Source of the DNA: a virus
IMG/VR virus record: IMGVR_UViG_3300037540_000032
Span: 1 to 22,028 of that record
Strand: one strand, 5' to 3'
Length of the DNA stretch: 22,028 bases
The number at the start of each line of letters is the position of its first letter. Positions within the stretch are counted from its first letter, which is position 1. A model generated the notes under the pieces. That model saw only the letters and a list, made by a program, of their open reading frames with translations, did not search any database and was not told the origin of the DNA. Positions 1 through 6,666 of this stretch are shown one piece after another. The position numbers and the translations under genes are program-made.

Positions 1-75
1 TCATTTACTTACTAATAAAACAGATTTAGGACATACCCATGTAGAAATAGATATAACCGATCTTGACAAATATAC
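1..75 (+). repeat. Direct repeat copy A shared by both fibre genes
   Basis: Bases 1-75 are identical to 3541-3615, in the same reading frame of the two neighbouring fibre genes. Identity may continue upstream of the window. The repeat encodes a shaft segment containing HTHVEIDITDLDKYT. A third, shorter version lies at 2621-2669. Confidence 0.9.
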
Positions 76-1978
76 GCAAGCAGAAGTTGATGGATTAGTA
101 GATGCTAAAGTAAGTAAGTCTGGCGATACAATGACAGGTGCATTAGTATTATCTGGAGATCCATCAAGTAATCTACACGCTGCTACCAAACAATATGTTG
201 ATAATGAACTATCTACTGGATTGAATAATAAAGTTGATAGGGCAGGTGATGTTATTACTGGTGAAATAGAAATGCAGGATGAAACTCCGATTAATTTCGG
301 ACAGCAATTTTTACTTCACAACAATTCAACAGATCAAAGTCTTGATTTTGTTGCTAATCCTCCTGTTATGGCTACGGCTAAAATGATTCCATATCATGTT
401 GATATTGTTGATAGTAATAATATAAAAACTTGGGTGTCTATAAACACCGGATTCACATTACGAGAAGATAATGTTTATTCAACCGATAAAGTATCAAATT
501 ATACTTCTAATATCTATTCGAGGAATGTAGTACATATGAAACATTGTATTGATGGTCCATATGTATTTTCTATTAATTACGATAGAGGTATCAGTCTTTT
601 AAAGCTTCAAAATGATGGAAGTTTTACATTATTATTATATGAAAGATATCCGGGCACATCGGGAACAACAGATAACATATTTAACGTTGCAGTGGATAAG
701 ACACGAAAACATTTTTATTTTGGATCATATCTCGCTGGTGGAATGGGACGAGTAGATTATTCAGATGAAGGAAATATTACAATACGGACATTAGATGAGA
801 GTGATGGGTTCCTCGACGAACAAATTGGATATGTTTATCGTAATGGTTTTGCGCTGTGTGGGGATTGGTTATATTATACAAGATATGGTAGTTATTATCC
901 TGATGTTTACAGATGGAATGTTGTTACAGAATTAAATGAAGCAATATCTGTTGAAGCTTCTACTGGAGCCGGCGAAAATCTTAGATTTGGTTATATTATG
1001 AATGGGTGGCAGGAGCATAACGATAGATTATGGATACTCTGTCAATATGGAGGTGTGCGTCTTATAACAGGATCATCTACTGTAACCCCAAAACATTTTT
1101 GGATGAATACCGGACTTTATTCTTCCAATGATTGTCATACATATTTGGCGGCAGAAGACCCAGGCAATGAAAATCATGTGTGGTTAGGTGGATGGTATGG
1201 AAGATGGGCTAAATTTGATATAACAGATGTTATTAGTGGAGCATCTTCTGCTCCCACAAAAATTCAAGATGGGACACAATCTGTAAGTGGGAATTTTGGA
1301 TATTCATATGGTTATAATTTTGATTATCTTACACCCGTATTTACAGATGACGATACGGGGATTGTCGTATGTGGTATATATGAATCGGTTGGGGGTGGAT
1401 GGTTTGATCCGGATAATGGAGAGTTTGTTGGAAAAAGTCGTGGTTTTATGCAAAGTACATTGAAGAATGATGATGAGCGATTTCCATATTATCCAGATAG
1501 TGCAGGTAATCCGTTTCAAGCAACAAGCTCAGCCGGGTGTGGAGCGTGGACAAAATCTGAAGATGGAACCGATTATTTTATAGCATACGGTTACGGTACG
1601 AATAACGATATTTTTAGCTTTAGTAAAAATATTCACGCACTTGCAACAAGTGGATATGTTACGTTTGGTGATTATCAATTACCAGGACAAGAAAATGTGA
1701 GTGCTGTTAAAGTTAATGATGTTGCAACATCATTAAATGTCCCCAATGGATGTAGTGCAACTATAGATGTTTCTAATGATGGTGGAACAACTTGGCATAA
1801 TTACGATTGGCAAAACGAGGAGACTTTTGTATTTCCCGATATATACCATAATACCGTTAGAGTTAGATTTAATCTTAATGGATTGGTGAATAAAGCACCA
1901 TACTGGCAAAACAATGGATTCCCAACAGTAACAATGATAGATGAAAGAGTGTATTCAGAAACGCTTGAACTCGCGTAA
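2..1978 (+). CDS. Tail fibre/adhesin protein, 5'-truncated by the window edge
   Basis: The reading frame is open from base 2, so the Met at 131 is internal and the true start lies upstream. The N-terminal visible part is made of short fibre repeats: an HTHVEIDITDLDKYTQ segment, then SGDTMTGALVLSGDP followed by AATKQYVDNEL, the DTMTG/KxYVD pattern of phage fibre shafts. From about base 400 the protein changes to a long aromatic- and glycine-rich region with many short beta-strand-like segments (for example FYFGSYLAGGMGRVDY and HVWLGGWYGRWAKFDI), which looks like a propeller-like receptor or glycan-binding domain; that fold is my inference. It is followed by the second fibre gene after 15 bases (AGAGGTT precedes that ATG). 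It is probably a virion adhesin. I am sure of the tail-fibre class, not of which T4 fibre it corresponds to. Confidence 0.8.
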   Translation, partial: HLLTNKTDLGHTHVEIDITDLDKYTQAEVDGLVDAKVSKSGDTMTGALVLSGDPSSNLHAATKQYVDNELSTGLNNKVDRAGDVITGEIEMQDETPINFGQQFLLHNNSTDQSLDFVANPPVMATAKMIPYHVDIVDSNNIKTWVSINTGFTLREDNVYSTDKVSNYTSNIYSRNVVHMKHCIDGPYVFSINYDRGISLLKLQNDGSFTLLLYERYPGTSGTTDNIFNVAVDKTRKHFYFGSYLAGGMGRVDYSDEGNITIRTLDESDGFLDEQIGYVYRNGFALCGDWLYYTRYGSYYPDVYRWNVVTELNEAISVEASTGAGENLRFGYIMNGWQEHNDRLWILCQYGGVRLITGSSTVTPKHFWMNTGLYSSNDCHTYLAAEDPGNENHVWLGGWYGRWAKFDITDVISGASSAPTKIQDGTQSVSGNFGYSYGYNFDYLTPVFTDDDTGIVVCGIYESVGGGWFDPDNGEFVGKSRGFMQSTLKNDDERFPYYPDSAGNPFQATSSAGCGAWTKSEDGTDYFIAYGYGTNNDIFSFSKNIHALATSGYVTFGDYQLPGQENVSAVKVNDVATSLNVPNGCSATIDVSNDGGTTWHNYDWQNEETFVFPDIYHNTVRVRFNLNGLVNKAPYWQNNGFPTVTMIDERVYSETLELA

Positions 1979-1993
1979 AGAGGTTGAACCCAA

Positions 1994-4390
1994 ATGGCTA
2001 AATTAAAAGAAACAAGTGTTGCCGGGAATCTTACTGTTACAGGCGAGGTGGATGCCACTACTGGATTTAGGTGGGGTGGGCAATCGCTTGATGAAAGATA
2101 TGATAATCGTTATATAAATGCATCTGGTGATACAATGACTGGTAATCTAGTTATTGCAAGTGCTGCTACTTTAACTATAGATAAAGGTGCTAATTTTGAT
2201 TGGCTGGGGACAACCATTAGTTCTGTAATCGATTTAGATGATTATAACTCTACTGTTATGTTGAATAACTATAACGCTGGTTCAAACTTTACTAATAGAC
2301 CAACAGGCACAGATTATGGATCAGTAATTGCATTTGGTGGTGGATACGCAAATATATCCCTTCAATTATTTAATGATATAAATCATAGTAACAGCGATGG
2401 ATCTGAGTTATACTTTCGTGCTTTAAATGGTACGGGGTGGCATACGTGGAGTAAAATTTTAACTGATTTGAATTTTGATAGTGTTACTGGTGGTCCATAC
2501 TTACCACTTACTGGTGGAACACTAACAGGAGCATTAGTATTACCCGGAGATCCAGGTGCTGATGATGAAGCCGCTAGAAAGAAGTATGTTGATGATGAAG
2601 TATCTAATCATACTCATTTAGAAATAGATATAACCGATCTTGACAAATATACACAAGCAGAAGTAGATGCTTTAGTCGCTGGTGCTAAAATGCCGGATGG
2701 TACATTAGATGGTCAATTATTAAGATGGGAATCTGATACTGCTTCATGGGATGGTATTTCAGATGTAGTTGTTGATGATAATGGTGCTCTTTTAATTGGT
2801 AATACGAGCAGTACCCATATGTCAACAGCAGATGCAATGAATCTTGTTGTTCTTGGTAATATAGCTATTACTGATATTGATTTACCCTCGTCAACCATTG
2901 CGTCCAGGATGGTAGGAACATTAGAAGCTCGTCCACCTAGACATTCTGTTAAAATTCTTGCTGATAGTGGATATGACGGTGACGCAATCACTGATGCTAA
3001 TGGATATTTTCCAAATGTATCCGGTGAGGCTGATGTTGCTGGGTTTGATAATCATACTCTTTTCACGTATGCTGATGTTGTAACAGCACTTGATGGAGTT
3101 GGTGGTAGACTTCCAACTTTAGAAGAATTGCGTGCTGGAGCAGGTAAAGGATCTGGGCAGTCCTATGATACAGAATATTTGTGGACTCAAACTAAAGCAG
3201 GACATAATAAAGTTTGGGTTGCGGCAGGTTCTGACACGGATGCTAAAGAACCAATTGCGGTAAGTCTTACAGATAGTTATAGGGCTCGTGTTTTTTGGGA
3301 TGTAAGTAAAGCCAATCTTTCTGTTTATTATGATAATAGTGGTAGATTAAGAACAAAAGAATTACGAGCAGAACACACCGATGGATTGAAATTATTTGGT
3401 GAAGCTGGTGATGGAATATTTGTTGAAGATACTGGTAATGTCGGTATAAAGAATGTTGCACCAAGTGTTGAACTTGATGTTACTGGAAGTATAAACGCAA
3501 GTACTGATATTACTGCGGTTAACGAAGTACAAGCTGGAAGTCATTTACTTACTAATAAAACAGATTTAGGACATACCCATGTAGAAATAGATATAACCGA
3601 TCTTGACAAATATACACAGAATGAAATAGATTCAAGTCAAGCAACACAAGATAATAGATTGACTACATTAGAGGCAGACACTCATCCTGGCAGAACAGAT
3701 AATCCGCATGGAGTAACTGCTGTTCAGGTAGATGCTTATACCCAATCACAAGTAGATTCATTGATTTCTGGTATTGATGTTGGTGGAGTATCAACAGATT
3801 CTAATAACCTTGCTGAATTAGGAACTGATAGTAAGATATGGGTTCCAAGTACCAAAGTACCAATTCCAGTATGGGAGAAGAACTTTAACGATGAAACATT
3901 TACTTCATATGAGTTCCTTGGCATTGAACCCAATCACGATTATAAACTAATAGTCTCTGGGTTTGTGGGCGATACAAACTTCGCAACAGATTTGAATTTA
4001 CAATTCATAACAGCAAATGGTCTTGAAGATAGTACAAAGTATAGATTTATGACATTAATGGCGGGTTCTGGTCCAGGCAATAATGAAGTATATAGCGGAT
4101 ATTATAGTAGTCAAGATCATTTCCTATTGATGAAGTTAGCTTATACCTTTGGTTGTGCAGGAGAGTTCTTGGTTGGATTGAGCCAGAATATGATTAAATC
4201 ATCAGCCATAAATGGTCAATCTTCCAGTTGGGAAACGGGCGGTGGCTATCATACTTTGACTATTGGCGGATTTTATATTGATTCTCTTGGAACTTTACCC
4301 GTTACTGGATTGAGATTAAGTAGGGGAACCACCACTTCTACAACCGTAAAGACTGGAAGATTACAATGGATTAGAATGCCAAGGATGTAA
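1994..4390 (+). CDS. Tail fibre/adhesin with pyocin-knob-like and Lcl/DUF1566-like domains
   Basis: A 798-residue modular virion fibre. Residues 1-54 hold a short N-terminal part ending in a SGDTMTGNLVI repeat. Residues about 78-157 resemble a pyocin-knob domain: a DLDDYN opening, NRPTG at 101-105, QLFND, then WHTWSK. Residues 170-225 are shaft repeats (LTGALVLPGDP, KKYVDDEV, DITDLDKYTQ). Residues about 325-440 resemble an Lcl/DUF1566-type lectin-like fold, with GRLPTLEEL at 371-379 and SYRARVFW at 428-435. A GNVGIKNVAPSVELDVTGS segment (481-499), another HTHVEIDITDLDKYTQ repeat and a NPHGVTAVQVDAYT motif follow. The last about 170 residues look like a beta-rich tip ending LQWIRMPRM. The start has an AGAGGTT ribosome site. 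The class is secure; domain names are by motif recognition only. Confidence 0.82.
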   Translation: MAKLKETSVAGNLTVTGEVDATTGFRWGGQSLDERYDNRYINASGDTMTGNLVIASAATLTIDKGANFDWLGTTISSVIDLDDYNSTVMLNNYNAGSNFTNRPTGTDYGSVIAFGGGYANISLQLFNDINHSNSDGSELYFRALNGTGWHTWSKILTDLNFDSVTGGPYLPLTGGTLTGALVLPGDPGADDEAARKKYVDDEVSNHTHLEIDITDLDKYTQAEVDALVAGAKMPDGTLDGQLLRWESDTASWDGISDVVVDDNGALLIGNTSSTHMSTADAMNLVVLGNIAITDIDLPSSTIASRMVGTLEARPPRHSVKILADSGYDGDAITDANGYFPNVSGEADVAGFDNHTLFTYADVVTALDGVGGRLPTLEELRAGAGKGSGQSYDTEYLWTQTKAGHNKVWVAAGSDTDAKEPIAVSLTDSYRARVFWDVSKANLSVYYDNSGRLRTKELRAEHTDGLKLFGEAGDGIFVEDTGNVGIKNVAPSVELDVTGSINASTDITAVNEVQAGSHLLTNKTDLGHTHVEIDITDLDKYTQNEIDSSQATQDNRLTTLEADTHPGRTDNPHGVTAVQVDAYTQSQVDSLISGIDVGGVSTDSNNLAELGTDSKIWVPSTKVPIPVWEKNFNDETFTSYEFLGIEPNHDYKLIVSGFVGDTNFATDLNLQFITANGLEDSTKYRFMTLMAGSGPGNNEVYSGYYSSQDHFLLMKLAYTFGCAGEFLVGLSQNMIKSSAINGQSSSWETGGGYHTLTIGGFYIDSLGTLPVTGLRLSRGTTTSTTVKTGRLQWIRMPRM
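2621..2669 (+). repeat. Short diverged copy of the fibre repeat
   Basis: This stretch matches bases 43-91 of the first fibre gene with two mismatches and encodes EIDITDLDKYTQAEVD. It sits internally in the second fibre gene, about 0.9 kb before the 75-base copy. Confidence 0.8.
3541..3615 (+). repeat. Direct repeat copy B shared by both fibre genes
   Basis: Identical over 75 bases to the first 75 bases of the window, then diverges (ACACAGAATG here versus ACGCAAGCAG). Both copies are in frame, so homologous exchange between them would swap the downstream receptor domains without breaking the reading frame. Confidence 0.9.
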
Positions 4391-4429
4391 GAACAACGAG
4401 CACAATTAGAAGAATGGCTTACAAGTCTT

Positions 4430-4437
4430 TATAAAAA
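4430..4437 (+). promoter_or_regulatory. Possible weak late-type promoter box upstream of gene 32
   Basis: TATAAAAA matches seven of the eight bases of the T4 late box TATAAATA. T4 gene 32 is known to be transcribed at late times as well as earlier. In AT-rich DNA a seven-of-eight match is weak evidence, so this is only a candidate. Confidence 0.25.
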
Positions 4438-4447
4438 TGCATAAGTG

Positions 4448-4476
4448 TTGAATATTTCTTCTTCTTCTGTTATATT
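4448..4476 (+). promoter_or_regulatory. Sigma70-like extended -10 promoter for gene 32
   Basis: TTGAAT (4448-4453), a 17-base spacer, then TATATT (4471-4476) preceded by TGT, giving an extended -10. Two other intergenic sites in the window have the same plan (6606-6634 and 10205-10233), which raises confidence. The predicted start is near 4483, leaving a leader of about 130 bases before the gene 32 ATG. Confidence 0.65.
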
Positions 4477-4534
4477 AGAATAATGGATTGGAAGAGGATT
4501 TATGCACATAATATGAAAACTATTGTAAATACAT

Positions 4535-4605
4535 ATGCCGACGGGCGGCATTAAATCCCGTAATAACTTAGACAATTCATAGATAACTTTAGATAATTTA
4601 GGAGA
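4535..4605 (+). promoter_or_regulatory. Probable gene 32 translational operator (RNA pseudoknot plus AU-rich leader)
   Basis: Stem 1 pairs AUGCCG (4535-4540) with CGGCAU (4546-4551). Its loop, ACGGG (4541-4545), is complementary to CCCGU (4557-4561), so an H-type pseudoknot can form, with stem 2 being at least CGGG/CCCG. Downstream lies an unstructured AU-rich leader with three related elements: UAACUUAG (4564), UAACUUUAG (4584) and UAAUUUAGG (4594), the last merging with the AGGAGA ribosome site (4600-4605), nine bases before the ATG. T4 gene 32 is known to be autoregulated by gp32 nucleating on a leader pseudoknot and then binding cooperatively over an AU-rich ribosome site. The layout here matches; the function is inferred. 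Confidence 0.6.
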
Positions 4606-4614
4606 AATAGACAA

Positions 4615-5529
4615 ATGAAATCTTTAGAAGAACTCCGCGCTGCATTCAAGCGCAACGAAAATGACGGCTCATCCTCCAGTGGATTCAACAACTACTACCC
4701 TTTCTGGAATCTTGACTTCGGTCAATCCGCAACTATCCGCTTCCTCCCTGATAAGGACGACGATAATCCTCTTGGCTTCTTGGTAGAGAAGCATACCCAT
4801 AACCTGGAAATCAATGGCGAAAAGAAGAAGATTCCTTGCCTTAAGATGTATAACGAGGATTGCCCTATCTGCAAAGTGTCTTCAGACTATTACAAGTCAG
4901 GAGATGAGGATAACGGAAAAAAGTATTGGAAGAAAAGGACTTACATCGCACAAGCACTCATCATAGACGATCCAATCGATCCAAGGGATGGGGAGGAATC
5001 CCAAGAAGGAGAAGTGCGATACATCTCTATGGGGTATCAACTCTACAACGTAGTAAAAGAAGCGTTTGAGTCTGGTGATCTCGATGAAATCCCCTTTGCA
5101 TACAAGGGTGGTTATAATTTTGTTATCAAGAAGACTGAACAAGGCAAGTGGGCAACATATGCTGTTGGTTCCCGTTTTGTTCGTAGGGCAACTGACCTTA
5201 CTGAAGACGAAATTGAATTCGTTGAATCTGAGATGATCGAACTCAATTCATTACTTCCTGATCAACCGGATGCAGAAAAGGTTGAAGGTCAGCTACAAGC
5301 TGCTCTTACCGGACAGGAATACAAGGAAAATAAGGAAGAAGTCGATACACCTCGGAAAGAGCTTGATGAAGAAGACACAAAGGTGACATCAGTCCGAAAT
5401 AAGAAGGTCGAAAAGATTCTTGAAAAAGAAATCGAAGACGAAAAGGAAGAATCATCTGACGGCGACGACGAATACGATGATGAGGCCGATGAGATCCTTT
5501 CTCGAATCCGTTCACGTAAATCCAAGTAA
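4615..5529 (+). CDS. 32: Single-stranded DNA-binding protein gp32
   Basis: A 304-residue protein, close to T4 gp32 (301). It coats ssDNA cooperatively at replication forks and recombination intermediates and is expected to contact UvsX and UvsY. The N-terminus (LEELRAAFKRNE) is basic like the T4 cooperativity domain. The core carries a zinc site: His62, Cys75, Cys83 and Cys86 (CLKMYNEDCPIC), with the same 12-residue His-Cys spacing as T4 His64-Cys77. Aromatic and basic residues (YYPFWNLDFG; KKYWKKRTYIAQA) fit the ssDNA-binding cleft. From about residue 235 the tail becomes acidic and low-complexity (DGDDEYDDEADE), the protein-interaction tail, and ends in a basic RSRKSK. The ribosome site is AGGAGA. 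Codon use is visibly richer in C-ending codons than in neighbours, consistent with high expression. Confidence 0.93.
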   Translation: MKSLEELRAAFKRNENDGSSSSGFNNYYPFWNLDFGQSATIRFLPDKDDDNPLGFLVEKHTHNLEINGEKKKIPCLKMYNEDCPICKVSSDYYKSGDEDNGKKYWKKRTYIAQALIIDDPIDPRDGEESQEGEVRYISMGYQLYNVVKEAFESGDLDEIPFAYKGGYNFVIKKTEQGKWATYAVGSRFVRRATDLTEDEIEFVESEMIELNSLLPDQPDAEKVEGQLQAALTGQEYKENKEEVDTPRKELDEEDTKVTSVRNKKVEKILEKEIEDEKEESSDGDDEYDDEADEILSRIRSRKSK

Positions 5530-5539
5530 GGAGAAATGA

Positions 5540-6604
5540 ATGAGCTTTATTTCAGATCTTAACAAAGATCTGGAGAAAGCTGGTATAATGGCGGGCTCTG
5601 GTAGCCCGCCAAAATATTGGTTTAGCTCCGGAAACTTTGTACTTAATAAAATCCTATCCGGTTCCTTTATGCGATTCATTCCACAAGGTAGAATCGTTTG
5701 CCTTGCTGGTCCATCTGGAACTGGAAAATCATTTCTTGCAGCTAATGCTGCACGAGAAGCACAAAAGGAAGGAGCATTTGTTGTTCCTATTGATACTGAA
5801 AATGCATTAGATGATGATTTTATGACCGCTGTTGGTGTAGATGTAAAAGATAAGAACTATATGTATGTCCCCGCAAACACTATAGAGGATTGTAAGAAAA
5901 CCGTATCTAAAATCGTTGCTGGATATGAGAGTGAATATGCGGATGATGAAAATGCTCCACGAATGCTTATTCTTATTGATAGTGTCGATATGCTTCTTAG
6001 TGAAGCAGAACAAGAACAATTCAAGAAAGGAATTGTAAAAGGTGATATGGGACAAAGGAATAAGCAACTCAAATCAATGCTTCGATCCTTTGTTCAAGCA
6101 CTCAAGAATCATAATATTTCTATGATTATCACTCATCAAGTCTATAAGAATCAGGATTTGATGAATGGTGAAGGTAACTGGATTGTTGCTGATGCTATCA
6201 AGTATTCACTATCACAAATTGTTATGCTAACTAAATTGAAGCTTAGAGATAAGTCAACAAAGGAAACCACTGGGATTAGAATGAAGTGTGAGGGATATAA
6301 AACCAGATTCACTCGTCCATTCCAGACTGTTACTATTGAGGTTCCTTACGAAGAGGGTATGGACCCTTATAATGGATTGCTTGATGTAGCTGTTGAAATG
6401 GGTATTATCAAGCAAAAAAGTTCTTGGTATACCTATGGTAATAATAAGTTTCAAGCAAAGAATTTTGATTTGAAACTCAAACAGGCAGTCTTAATAGAAT
6501 GTGAAGCACATAGAGAGAAGTTCCTTGAAGCACTTGATGAAGATGAAGAATTGACGCCTCAACAAAGTGCTAAGAAACAAAGAATGTCCAAAATGTCTGT
6601 TTAA
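5540..6604 (+). CDS. uvsX: UvsX recombinase (RecA/Rad51-family)
   Basis: A 354-residue ATP-dependent strand-exchange protein, slightly shorter than T4 UvsX (about 390). Walker A is GPSGTGKS at residues 57-64. The catalytic segment VPIDTENALDDDF (82-94) corresponds to the RecA-family glutamate region. Walker B is MLILIDS at 142-148, followed by SVDML. MIITHQVYKNQD is the conserved segment after the DNA-binding loop, and the C-terminus is acidic then basic (EALDEDEEL, KKQRMSKM). It starts 10 bases after gene 32, with AAGGAGA (5528-5534) spanning the gene 32 stop as ribosome site, so the two are probably co-transcribed. UvsX polymerises on ssDNA, displacing gp32 with help from UvsY, which is encoded about 1.7 kb downstream. 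Family assignment is firm. Confidence 0.93.
   Translation: MSFISDLNKDLEKAGIMAGSGSPPKYWFSSGNFVLNKILSGSFMRFIPQGRIVCLAGPSGTGKSFLAANAAREAQKEGAFVVPIDTENALDDDFMTAVGVDVKDKNYMYVPANTIEDCKKTVSKIVAGYESEYADDENAPRMLILIDSVDMLLSEAEQEQFKKGIVKGDMGQRNKQLKSMLRSFVQALKNHNISMIITHQVYKNQDLMNGEGNWIVADAIKYSLSQIVMLTKLKLRDKSTKETTGIRMKCEGYKTRFTRPFQTVTIEVPYEEGMDPYNGLLDVAVEMGIIKQKSSWYTYGNNKFQAKNFDLKLKQAVLIECEAHREKFLEALDEDEELTPQQSAKKQRMSKMSV
5554..5610 (+). other. Two perfect hairpins flanking an extended -10 inside the start of uvsX
   Basis: AGATCTT (5554-5560) pairs with AAGATCT (5565-5571) around a four-base loop. GGCGGGCT (5590-5597) pairs with AGCCCGCC (5603-5610) around a five-base loop. Between them lies TGGTATAAT (5581-5589), an exact extended -10, but I see no good -35. 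The second stem is very GC-rich for this genome. No U-tract follows, so it is not a standard terminator; it may affect mRNA stability or ribosome entry. Confidence 0.4.
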
Positions 6605-6605
6605 G

Positions 6606-6634
6606 TTGATTTTTGAGTGCACCCGTGTTATAAT
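6606..6634 (+). promoter_or_regulatory. Sigma70-like extended -10 promoter before the nucleotidyltransferase gene
   Basis: TTGATT (6606-6611), 17 bases, then TATAAT (6629-6634) with TGT directly upstream. It lies in the only sizeable gap between uvsX and the next gene. The transcript would start about 26 bases before the ATG at 6667. It matches the promoters at 4448 and 10205 in spacing and in the TGn extension. Confidence 0.75.
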
Positions 6635-6666
6635 ACATTTAAGTTTTACAACAAAAGGGCTGAAAG

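Noticed and set aside
3100-3310. Lectin-like segment of the second fibre as a diversity-generating retroelement target
   Set aside because: The domain is internal rather than C-terminal, and no reverse transcriptase or template repeat is present in the window.
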